Shown here: one piece after another, positions 24,740 to 31,574 of the stretch
Numbering within the stretch: position 1 is the first letter of the stretch
Layout of the letters: every line of letters starts with the position of its first letter
Assembly: GCF_001436255.1 (NCBI RefSeq)
Contig: NZ_AZEI01000075.1
Location: 1 to 35,110, forward strand
Direction of reading: 5' to 3'
Length of the DNA stretch: 35,110 nt
Source: Lentilactobacillus rapi DSM 19907 = JCM 15042
Lineage (GTDB): Bacteria > Bacillota > Bacilli > Lactobacillales > Lactobacillaceae
Notes under the pieces: generated by a model
What the model saw: only the letters and a program-made list of their open reading frames with translations
Database searches by the model: none
What the model was told of the DNA's origin: nothing
Made by a program: the position numbers and the translations under genes

Positions 24740-25309
24740 CTATCCCATCGGTTCAATTAAATACTGAGTGACAATCTTATCAACTTTACGCTGAGTTTTG
24801 CCGAGATCCCAGTTCACGATTTCATAGGCCTTACCTTCCAGTTCTTCAGGCATTTCCAAGTCGCGAAGATATTCCTTACTATGGATGCGTTTAGCCACCA
24901 TCGCCGAATTGTCGCCGCGGCAAGCCATGCGTTTTTGCAGCTCTGTCGTGTCACCGACCTTGAGATAGATGATCACCGCTTGATCGCCGAGCTTTTGCTT
25001 ATATGTAATCGCCCCCGCTGTGTCCAACACGATACAGGCAAACGGTGACGTCTTCCAAGCGTTCTCCAGGCCTTCATAAGACGAGCCATAGCGATTGCCG
25101 GCGTAGACAACCGACTCCAAGTAGTGATTTTTCGGGAATGATTCCTTGGTTTCAAAATAGTAATCGACGCCATTCTTTTCGCCATCCCTGGGTTTTCGAG
25201 TGGTATGGGTGATCACTTTGGTCATATGAAATTTATCGTGTAAATAATTCCGCACGGTGGTTTTGCCACTACCCGCCGCACCGGTAATTACGAAAACTCG
25301 ATTTGTCAT
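24740..25309 (-). CDS. Guanylate-kinase-like P-loop protein
   Basis: A 189-residue protein with P-loop GAAGSGKT (10-17) and the guanylate-kinase pattern THTTRKPRDGEKNGVDYYF. Residues ~100-130 (DTAGAITYKQKLGDQAVIIYL) match the core. Its size is close to Gmk, but the rest is diverged, so it may be a paralogue with another nucleotide substrate. It starts three bases after the Nudix gene stop, so the two form an operon. Confidence 0.78.
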   Translation of the reverse strand: MTNRVFVITGAAGSGKTTVRNYLHDKFHMTKVITHTTRKPRDGEKNGVDYYFETKESFPKNHYLESVVYAGNRYGSSYEGLENAWKTSPFACIVLDTAGAITYKQKLGDQAVIIYLKVGDTTELQKRMACRGDNSAMVAKRIHSKEYLRDLEMPEELEGKAYEIVNWDLGKTQRKVDKIVTQYLIEPMG

Positions 25310-25312
25310 CCA

Positions 25313-25741
25313 CTATTCTCCGATATTTTCTTTATTACAAATGTAGTCGTTTGCCCGTTTCAATAACTGCTTCAAGTTGTCATAGGATAAGGTATCGTAG
25401 GCCTCCTGGTAGTTAAACCAGCCGTATTGGTTAATCTCTTCATCCTGCTTGGTCACCTTCACATCGGGGTGAACCTTGCTGACAAACAAAGTCACATCCT
25501 TGTGGTGCCCATTTTTCATATCGTATTCCAATTTTTCTTTGAAATTGGTGTCAATAATCGTCTTCAAATTCGTTTCTTCCCGGATTTCACGGACGGCTGT
25601 TTGAATGAGATTCTCATTCTTTTCAACGTGACCCTTGGGAAATCCCCAGAAATCATCAGTCGCACTTCGCAACAATAGATAGCGGACACGGCCATCTTTG
25701 ACCTCATAAACAACTGCGCCACTTGCATATTCTGTAACCAT
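25313..25741 (-). CDS. Nudix hydrolase, Ap4A-hydrolase type
   Basis: A 142-residue protein. Start ATG 25741 follows AAGGAG; further upstream in-frame codons are inside hairpin element E3. The Nudix box is GHVEKNENLIQTAV REIREET (37-57), with N58 instead of the usual Gly. The N-terminal pattern (SGAVVYEV, YLLLRS, FWGFPKGHVE) fits asymmetric bis(5'-nucleosyl)-tetraphosphatases, which destroy stress-linked dinucleotides. It is co-transcribed with the guanylate-kinase-like gene. Confidence 0.82.
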   Translation of the reverse strand: MVTEYASGAVVYEVKDGRVRYLLLRSATDDFWGFPKGHVEKNENLIQTAVREIREETNLKTIIDTNFKEKLEYDMKNGHHKDVTLFVSKVHPDVKVTKQDEEINQYGWFNYQEAYDTLSYDNLKQLLKRANDYICNKENIGE

Positions 25742-25764
25742 CAAAGACACTCCTTTTTGTAGTA

Positions 25765-25878
25765 GTGTGCGGAGCAAAGCGGTTAATAACCGAAGCCTAA
25801 GTCTCCTCAACTATAAATTCCGGTTTTGGGAATTTGTAGTTGAGGTGCTTAGGTGCAGGTTATTGCTTTGTGCAGCAC
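25765..25878 (-). repeat. Hairpin element E3, leader of the Nudix operon
   Basis: A 114-bp copy, sense on the minus strand. Stems GTGC/GCAC, CAAAGC/GCTTTG, AATAACC/GGTTATT, CCTAAG/CTTAGG, CCTCAACTA/TAGTTGAGG, bulge AACC. It ends ~12 bases before AAGGAG of the Nudix gene. Confidence 0.88.
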
Positions 25879-25890
25879 GATTCAGTAATA

Positions 25891-26004
25891 GTGTGCGAAA
25901 CAAAGCGGTTAGAAGTCGGAACCTAAGTCTCCTCTAACATAAATCCCGGTTTTGGGGATTTGTGTTAGAGGTGCTTAGGTGCAGACTTCTGCTTTGTGCA
26001 GCAC
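25891..26004 (-). repeat. Hairpin element E4, tandem with E3
   Basis: A 114-bp copy 126 bp from E3, sense on the minus strand. Stems GTGC/GCAC, ACAAAGC/GCTTTGT, AGAAGTC/GACTTCT, CCTAAG/CTTAGG, CCTCTAACA/TGTTAGAGG. It lies 11 bp after the antiporter stop. Confidence 0.88.
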
Positions 26005-26014
26005 AATTCAACCA

Positions 26015-27154
26015 TCAGACTTTTAAAGTTCGCTTCAATAATAACGGTGCCACGATCGTTGACAACACGATCACAATAATAATTTCTGAATATAAATTTT
26101 TGGCCATCAAGTTGGCGGATAGCCCGATTTGGGCAATGATCAATGCCATTTCACCCCGAGAAACCATCCCGGATCCCACGACAAATGCACTCCGCCAGTC
26201 CATCTTGGTGATAGCTGCACCAAGCGCCCCACCGAATAGCTTCGTGGCGATTGCCAACAACGTCATGATGACAATGAAGCCTAAATTTTTGAGGACGCCA
26301 CCAAATTCCATATCCAGCCCAATGCTTACGAAGAAAATCGGGATAAAGAATGTGTAGCCAACCGAACTGACACTGCTGGAAACTTCATCCTGGAACTTCG
26401 TTTGGGAAACGGCCACTCCAGCGAAGAAGGCGCCAACAACTGAACTCAAGCCAATTACATCGGCAAGCCAAGCCATTGACAAACATAATACCAACGAGGT
26501 AATGGCGACCGAGCCGTGAACTGGAATCCGCTCAGCGAACCGTAACCCAATCGGTGCCACGTATTTGACCAACAAGATCACACCTAAAAAATATAACAAT
26601 TGGAGCATGGTTGCAACCACCAAATTGGGGGCGTTATCGTCTGCCACGCCAAATGAGCTGACAAAAATACTCAATAAGATAACGGCGATAATATCGTCAA
26701 CCACCGCGGCTCCGAGGATTGTCGCCCCTTCCTTGGTATTCAATTTCTTGAATTCACGGAGAACTTCAACACTAATCGATACAGAAGTTGCCGCAAAAAT
26801 AACGCCCCAAAAAATTGACCGTTCGAATCCTTGACCCATCAATTCGCCATAACCGTAGAACGCAATCATTGGAAAGAGAACGCCAATCGCGGCAACGCTA
26901 ATCGCTGGCTTGAAATATTTCTTGAGCAAGTCTAAATCACTCTCAATCCCAGCAATAAACATCAAAATGATGACGCCAATTTCAGATCCTGCGTGCATTA
27001 AGTGCGTGTTTTGCAGGACACCAAACACGCCGGGTCCCAAAATAACCCCAACAACCAGCTGCCCAATGACTGCGGGCATCCCCAATCGTTGACTGATGGC
27101 TGCGGCAAGCAGTGTCGCTATCAAAATCAGTGCAATTTGTCCAATAAACCCCAT
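26015..27154 (-). CDS. CPA2-type cation:proton antiporter
   Basis: A 379-residue membrane protein with about twelve helices. GAAVVDDIIAV with D153/D154 is the double-Asp site of electrogenic CPA2 antiporters such as NapA, and the TSVSISVEVLRE stretch before it fits the family. No C-terminal TrkA domain is present, so it is a NapA-like sodium/proton exchanger rather than a Kef channel. It helps keep pH and sodium in balance. The ATG at 27154 has no strong Shine-Dalgarno that I can see. A tandem array of hairpin elements lies about 75 bp upstream. Confidence 0.85.
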   Translation of the reverse strand: MGFIGQIALILIATLLAAAISQRLGMPAVIGQLVVGVILGPGVFGVLQNTHLMHAGSEIGVIILMFIAGIESDLDLLKKYFKPAISVAAIGVLFPMIAFYGYGELMGQGFERSIFWGVIFAATSVSISVEVLREFKKLNTKEGATILGAAVVDDIIAVILLSIFVSSFGVADDNAPNLVVATMLQLLYFLGVILLVKYVAPIGLRFAERIPVHGSVAITSLVLCLSMAWLADVIGLSSVVGAFFAGVAVSQTKFQDEVSSSVSSVGYTFFIPIFFVSIGLDMEFGGVLKNLGFIVIMTLLAIATKLFGGALGAAITKMDWRSAFVVGSGMVSRGEMALIIAQIGLSANLMAKNLYSEIIIVIVLSTIVAPLLLKRTLKV

Positions 27155-27228
27155 TCAATATCTTCCAATCTATCTTGTCCGTTTAGTAACTTATTAATTG
27201 TAACAAGTTTACCATACTAGAGAGAACA

Positions 27229-27347
27229 GTGAGTGGAGTAAAGCGGTTAGAAGTCGGAGTGTAAGTCGGCACCGAGAAAAATTCCCGGTTTTGGAATTTT
27301 TCTCGGTGGTGCTTACATGCAGACTTCTGCTTTACGCAGCTGTCCTA
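27229..27347 (-). repeat. Hairpin element E5
   Basis: A 119-bp copy upstream of the antiporter gene, sense on the minus strand. Stems GTAAAGC/GCTTTAC, AGAAGTC/GACTTCT, TGTAAG/CTTACA and CACCGAG/CTCGGTG. First of a 125-bp-period array. Confidence 0.9.
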
Positions 27348-27353
27348 TGAACA

Positions 27354-27472
27354 GTGAGCGGATCAAAGCGGTTAGAGATCGGAGTGTAAGTCTCCTCGAA
27401 CAGAAATTCCGGGTTTGGGAATTTTTGTTCGAGGTGCTTACATGCAGATCTCTGCTTTGAGGAGCTGTCCTA
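27354..27472 (-). repeat. Hairpin element E6
   Basis: A 119-bp copy, 125 bp from E5. Stems TCAAAGC/GCTTTGA, AGAGATC/GATCTCT, TGTAAG/CTTACA, CCTCGAACA/TGTTCGAGG. All stems except TGTAAG differ from E5 yet pair fully. Confidence 0.9.
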
Positions 27473-27478
27473 AGAACA

Positions 27479-27597
27479 GTGAGCGGAGTAAAGCGGTTAG
27501 AAACTGGAGCCTAAGTCTCCTTTGGCGGAAATCCCGGATTCTGGGATTTTTGCCAAAGGTGCTTAGGTAGAAGTTTCTGCTTTACGCAGCTGTCCTA
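27479..27597 (-). repeat. Hairpin element E7, good model copy
   Basis: A 119-bp copy, 125 bp from E6. In sense order: TAGGACAGC, loop TGC, GTAAAGC, AGAAACT, internal loop TCTA, CCTAAG, CA, CCTTTGGC, apical AATCCC/GGGATTT, then the partner strands with AGA, CTTAGG, loop CTCC, AGTTTCT, the AACC bulge, GCTTTAC, loop TCC, GCTCAC. Confidence 0.92.
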
Positions 27598-27603
27598 AGA
27601 ACA

Positions 27604-27645
27604 GTGAGCGGATCCAGGTGGTTAGCAACCGGAGTGTAAGTCTCC
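27604..27645 (-). repeat. Half copy of the hairpin element, E8
   Basis: Only one arm (42 bp, GTGAGCGGATCCAGG .. GTAAGTCTCC) at the next 125-bp position. It stops at the uidA terminator; the partner arm is missing. Confidence 0.8.
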
Positions 27646-27646
27646 A

Positions 27647-27692
27647 AAGAAAAAGAGATCCCCGCCATTATTTTCGCAGGTGATCTCTAAAA
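27647..27692 (-). terminator. Terminator of the beta-glucuronidase gene
   Basis: Minus strand AGAGATCACCTGCG / GCGGGGATCTCT followed by TTTTTC. It lies about 25 bp after the stop and abuts the half element E8. Confidence 0.85.
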
Positions 27693-27717
27693 ATCTTCAT
27701 ACTATATTGGTAGATAA

Positions 27718-29532
27718 TTACTTTGTTTTATAACCAAAGTTAGGAATATTTGTCCAACGATCTTTCAGGTAACGGACAACCATCTTTGGCTCACGGGCTC
27801 TGGTGAAGATGCCCTTCTTGTTCCCCTGAACGCGTTGGATGCCAAACTTGGTCTGGAAGTCCGCAAAGTTCCAAAGCTGTTCGCCAACAAAGTTTGGAAT
27901 TTCATCGAAGACTTTGCTGGACATCCGGTAATAATCTTCTTGGAATTCTTCGGAGAATGGCTCGCCGTACTTACTGTGAAGGCCAGCAACCGTATCAGCA
28001 CCGTATTCAGTGTACATGATCGGTTTGTCAGGGAATTTTGCTTGATATTCCTTCAGCTCATCACGAGTGGAAGTTTCAGCGGTCTTCAAATCTCCGTTGC
28101 CGATGTACCAGCCATAGTACCGGTTCAGTGCAATCACATCAACCAGATCAATACACTCATCCGTCTTTGGATTGGCCATCATAATACTGGTGTAGGTGCA
28201 TGGGCGTTTTTGCGGATCTAATTCTCTGGCTTCATCGAACAATGGTTTGAAATAGTCGTGGGCACCCTTGGAGAAAGTTGCGGCTTCATTGGCAATCGAC
28301 CACATCACCACGGATGCATGGTTCTTATCACGATCGATCAGCTCACGAATGACTTGTTTATGCGCTTCGGCAGTCTTCAATTCTTTCCAAGTATCATCTT
28401 CGTAATCGTCACTTTCCAGCATTGAAACGTCAAACCCAAACGTGACCATCAGGCCAACCGCAGTGGTTTCGTCAATCACAACGATCCCTTCGCGGTCACA
28501 TAGACGCATCATTTCTTCTGAATATGGATAGTGAGACGTCCTAAATGAATTGGCGCCCATGTCCTTCATGAGGTTAATGTCCAAGACGTTGACGGGCTCA
28601 TTGAAGCCGCGGCCGTGAACGTAGGTATCCTCATGCTTACCAAATCCTTTGAAGTAGAATGGCTCACCATTGATCAAGAATTGACCGTTTTGAACGGCGA
28701 TCTTTCGAACACCAAATGGTTCTGAGTAAGTATCCTCCACGTCACCATTTTTGATAAGGTCAACTTTGGCTGTATATAGATAGGCGTTCAGCGGCTGCCA
28801 TAAGTTGACGTTAGAAATGGTCAAGACTTCGTCGGTACCCTCGCCACTCACAACTTCTTTACCAGCTTGATCGAGAATCGTCACTTTAACCTCATCAAAA
28901 TCACCAGCAGCTTTGATTGTTGTGTGAACGTTGGCTGATTTTGCGGCTAAATCAACATCGGGAACAACCGTGATATCGTCGATGTGGGCTTGGGGCGTCG
29001 AATAAATTTTAACGGGGCGTTGGAGGCCAGCGTAGTTGAAAAAGTCAAAATTTTCATCAACTTTGCGAACCAGATGACCATTTTCGTCTTTGGATTCACT
29101 GTAATGACCGACCGGCAACGTGGAATAATCAAGTAAGTTGCTCAATTTGACGGTCAGGCGGTTATTGCTGGCTTGAAGATAATCATTAATTTCAACTTCA
29201 AACGGGGTGAAGCCGCCCTTATAATGGGTAATTTCTTGACCATTTAAATAAACCCAAGCCTCGTGAGTCGCGGAGCCAAACCGCAAAACCAGTCGTTGTG
29301 AACGGAGGGGCTTAGCGATATCAAAGTTGGTTTCGTACCAAAAGTAACCGGAATGGTCACGGATTTTCTGAGAAGCCGTCTGGTCATTAAATGAAGCGGG
29401 AACAGCAAGTACTTCGTCGGTTGGTAAGGGCTTAGTGACATCGATTGGGGTCACTTCTTCATCGATCATGAATTTCCAAAGGCCTGATAAATCAAGTAAG
29501 GCGCGGGTAGGTGTTGTAGTTGGGTATAACAT
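27718..29532 (-). CDS. uidA: Beta-glucuronidase, GH2
   Basis: A 604-residue cytoplasmic enzyme (no signal peptide). Glycoside hydrolase family 2 order: sugar-binding domain, Ig-like domain, TIM barrel. Acid/base E416 in SIANEAA, nucleophile E509 in MYTEYGAD. The motif N571-K-K573-G in GNKKGIFTR is the Asn-Lys pair that binds the glucuronate carboxylate in known enzymes. It removes glucuronic acid from conjugates. The ATG follows GGAGG. A divergent AraC-type regulator is next to it, but no glucuronide transporter or uronate pathway gene is in view. Confidence 0.92.
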   Translation of the reverse strand: MLYPTTTPTRALLDLSGLWKFMIDEEVTPIDVTKPLPTDEVLAVPASFNDQTASQKIRDHSGYFWYETNFDIAKPLRSQRLVLRFGSATHEAWVYLNGQEITHYKGGFTPFEVEINDYLQASNNRLTVKLSNLLDYSTLPVGHYSESKDENGHLVRKVDENFDFFNYAGLQRPVKIYSTPQAHIDDITVVPDVDLAAKSANVHTTIKAAGDFDEVKVTILDQAGKEVVSGEGTDEVLTISNVNLWQPLNAYLYTAKVDLIKNGDVEDTYSEPFGVRKIAVQNGQFLINGEPFYFKGFGKHEDTYVHGRGFNEPVNVLDINLMKDMGANSFRTSHYPYSEEMMRLCDREGIVVIDETTAVGLMVTFGFDVSMLESDDYEDDTWKELKTAEAHKQVIRELIDRDKNHASVVMWSIANEAATFSKGAHDYFKPLFDEARELDPQKRPCTYTSIMMANPKTDECIDLVDVIALNRYYGWYIGNGDLKTAETSTRDELKEYQAKFPDKPIMYTEYGADTVAGLHSKYGEPFSEEFQEDYYRMSSKVFDEIPNFVGEQLWNFADFQTKFGIQRVQGNKKGIFTRAREPKMVVRYLKDRWTNIPNFGYKTK

Positions 29533-29676
29533 AAATGAATTCCTCCGTTCAATTTGAATTGTGTCGTTGTTTAAAGATTAACCGAATTAGCCGACATATT
29601 CTTCTACTATTTTTACATAAATTGTTCTATAATGACTTTTATGGAACCGCTAACATTTTTTTGAGGAGTGACACTT
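29533..29676. promoter_or_regulatory. Divergent promoter region uidA/araC
   Basis: Contains TATAAT at 29628-29633 for the plus-strand regulator (the -35 is weak) and the short palindrome CAATTTGAATTG near 29558. The likely AraC operator lies in here but cannot be singled out. Confidence 0.45.
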
Positions 29677-30897
29677 TTGCCTTCACCAGATTATCAACAA
29701 TCAGCCAAGTTATTTCATTCTGCGACCCAACTTAATATCGTTATTTATAGTCATGCCGGTGACCAACTATTGGATCTAACCGATAGTGGCACCATTCAAG
29801 CCTTTCATAGCCGCACCGAATTTCACCAAATTATGATCCAACTGGCCGCTCAACCCGCTAATCGTTACCTGCATTTTGTAACAGCCACTAAGCTCGAATA
29901 CCTGATTGTGGGTTTAATCAAGCAGTCTCAATCGGTGGGAATGGTCGTTGTCGGCCCCTTTATCACGAATACCTTCAATCGCGAGGCTGTCAATGATATC
30001 TTAATCGACAATTCTTATACCGTCAGTGAACGGCGGCGTTTGGAGCAATTGTACCAAGGGTTGCCAATCCTATCGTCGACGAGAATCGCAGATATTGGCG
30101 CACTCTTGGTCAACTTATTTAATCACGCGCTGGTTCAGTCCCAACCAGTCAAGCTCATTGATAAAAGGGCCCGCCCTCACCATACCACCCTGATAAACGT
30201 CAGTGCTGAATCTCAGGTCCAAATTGAAAAGCGGTATCTGGAAGAACAGGAACTCATGGACGCAATTGCGGCGGGGAACAAACAGGGCGTTGAAAAACAA
30301 CAGCATTCGATTGCACGGATTACCGAGCTGTTTTCCAATCGAATTCCCCATCAGCCGCTCCGCTCAACCAAGAATATTTCGTTTGTCTATAATACCCTTT
30401 GCCGAATTGCCGCTCACCGTGGCGGAGTTCAGCCAGTTTACCTAAACGACATCTCCGAAAAGTATGCCCTGCTGATCGAGCGGCAAAACACCGTTTCCGG
30501 ATTGAAATCATTGACAGCTGCAATGGCACTGGAATATTGCGCACTCGTTGATTCAGTCTCAACTAATCAGTACAGCCCCATGATTAAGCGAGCGGCTGAC
30601 TACATTTTACTCAACCTGGGTCACCATATTTCGCTAGGGGAAATTGCCACTGAAATTGGCACGAACCCCTCATATCTGTCGCGAAAGTTCAAGGCAGAAG
30701 TTGGCTTGACCATCACCGATTATCTGAATGAAAAGCGTATTTCAGAAGCTAAAAAATACCTCGAGCGACCCACCCCGTCCGTCACTGACATCGCTTTGAT
30801 GGCCGGCTTTAACAACGTCACCTACTTCATAAAGGTGTTCAAACGGGTTGTTGGGCAGACGCCATTAGACTATCGGAATTCGGTTGGGCGAAGATAA
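29677..30897 (+). CDS. AraC-family regulator, probably of uidA
   Basis: A 406-residue regulator. Start TTG 29677 lies eight bases after GAGGAG; GTG at 29668 is inside that site. The C-terminal ~100 residues carry two helix-turn-helices (HISLGEIATEIGTNPSYLSRKF; SVTDIALMAGFNNVTYFIKVF). The N-terminal ~150 residues form a PAS/GAF-like sensor-type fold with LIVGLIKQSQSVGMVVVGPF. The divergent position makes it the likely activator of the glucuronidase gene; the inducer is unknown. Confidence 0.85.
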   Translation: MPSPDYQQSAKLFHSATQLNIVIYSHAGDQLLDLTDSGTIQAFHSRTEFHQIMIQLAAQPANRYLHFVTATKLEYLIVGLIKQSQSVGMVVVGPFITNTFNREAVNDILIDNSYTVSERRRLEQLYQGLPILSSTRIADIGALLVNLFNHALVQSQPVKLIDKRARPHHTTLINVSAESQVQIEKRYLEEQELMDAIAAGNKQGVEKQQHSIARITELFSNRIPHQPLRSTKNISFVYNTLCRIAAHRGGVQPVYLNDISEKYALLIERQNTVSGLKSLTAAMALEYCALVDSVSTNQYSPMIKRAADYILLNLGHHISLGEIATEIGTNPSYLSRKFKAEVGLTITDYLNEKRISEAKKYLERPTPSVTDIALMAGFNNVTYFIKVFKRVVGQTPLDYRNSVGRR

Positions 30898-31002
30898 TTG
30901 GCATCGTTTGGTTATCCCCTTTACAGATAGGTTCAGGCGGTTAGCACTTTCTGAGGCAAATCTTTGTGAAAATTGATCGCAATCATGACTGGAAAAGTAA
31001 TG

Positions 31003-31008
31003 TATAAT
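31003..31008 (+). promoter_or_regulatory. Probable -10 box of pepX
   Basis: TATAAT with no clear -35. If used, the 5' RNA would be about 560 nt long and contain the four elements E9-E12. Confidence 0.45.
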
Positions 31009-31066
31009 GGCTTTAACAATTGTTTTGGGGTGCTGTTTTAGGCAGTAACCTGGATCTGCTTTTTCT

Positions 31067-31184
31067 TAGGACAGCTGCGTAAAGCAGAAGCTTCCACCTA
31101 AGCACCTTCTGCAAAAATCCCAAAACCAGGATTTCTGCAGAAGGAGACTTAGGTTCCAGTTTCTAACCGCTTTACCCTGCTCAC
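31067..31184 (+). repeat. Hairpin element E9
   Basis: A 118-bp copy, sense on the plus strand. Stems GTAAAGC/GCTTTAC, AGAAGCT/AGTTTCT (with one wobble), CCTAAG/CTTAGG, CCTTCTGCA/TGCAGAAGG. Confidence 0.9.
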
Positions 31185-31189
31185 TCTTT

Positions 31190-31308
31190 TAGGACAGCTC
31201 CTCCAGGCAGCAACCTGCACGTAAGCACCACAAGCAAAAATTCCCAAAACCGGAATTTCTGCTTGTGGAGACTTACGTTCCGGTTGCTAACCGCCTGGAT
31301 CCGCTCAC
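31190..31308 (+). repeat. Hairpin element E10
   Basis: A 119-bp copy 123 bp from E9. Stems TCCAGGC/GCCTGGA, AGCAACC/GGTTGCT, CGTAAG/CTTACG, CACAAGC/GCTTGTG. The outer stem is wholly changed from E9 in both arms. Confidence 0.92.
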
Positions 31309-31314
31309 TTATTT

Positions 31315-31433
31315 TAGGACAGCTCCTCCAAGCAGAGATCTGCATGTAAGCACCTCCGAGAAAAATTCCAGAACCGGGAATTTCCCTCGGCGGAGACTTA
31401 CACTCCGATCTCTAACCGCTTGGATCCGCTCAC
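31315..31433 (+). repeat. Hairpin element E11
   Basis: A 119-bp copy 125 bp from E10. Stems TCCAAGC/GCTTGGA, AGAGATC/GATCTCT, TGTAAG/CTTACA, CCTCCGAG/CTCGGCGG. Confidence 0.92.
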
Positions 31434-31439
31434 TCATTT

Positions 31440-31558
31440 TAGGACAGCTGCGTAAAGCAGGAGTCTGCACGTAAGCACCTCCGAGAAAAATTCCAAACCC
31501 GGGAATTTCCCTCGGAGGAGACTTACGCTCCGACTCCTGACCGCTTTACTCCGCTCAC
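31440..31558 (+). repeat. Hairpin element E12, leader of pepX
   Basis: A 119-bp copy 125 bp from E11. Stems GTAAAGC/GCTTTAC, AGGAGTC/GACTCCT, CGTAAG/CTTACG, CCTCCGAG/CTCGGAGG. It ends four bases before GGAGG of pepX. Confidence 0.92.
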
Positions 31559-31574
31559 TTTTGGAGGTATTCAC

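Noticed and set aside
27229-27645. CRISPR-like array because of exact 125-bp period
   Set aside because: Units are 119-bp palindromes with 6-bp spacers, not 20-40-bp repeats with unique spacers, and no cas gene is in view.
31067-31558. Integron attC sites, which also keep structure over sequence
   Set aside because: No integrase and no gene cassettes, and the required AAC/GTT core boxes with correct flanks are not consistently present. Kept only as an analogy.
31067-31558. T-box or known riboswitch leaders
   Set aside because: No T-box sequence, specifier-loop pattern or other riboswitch core I know is present, and the apical stems vary too much.
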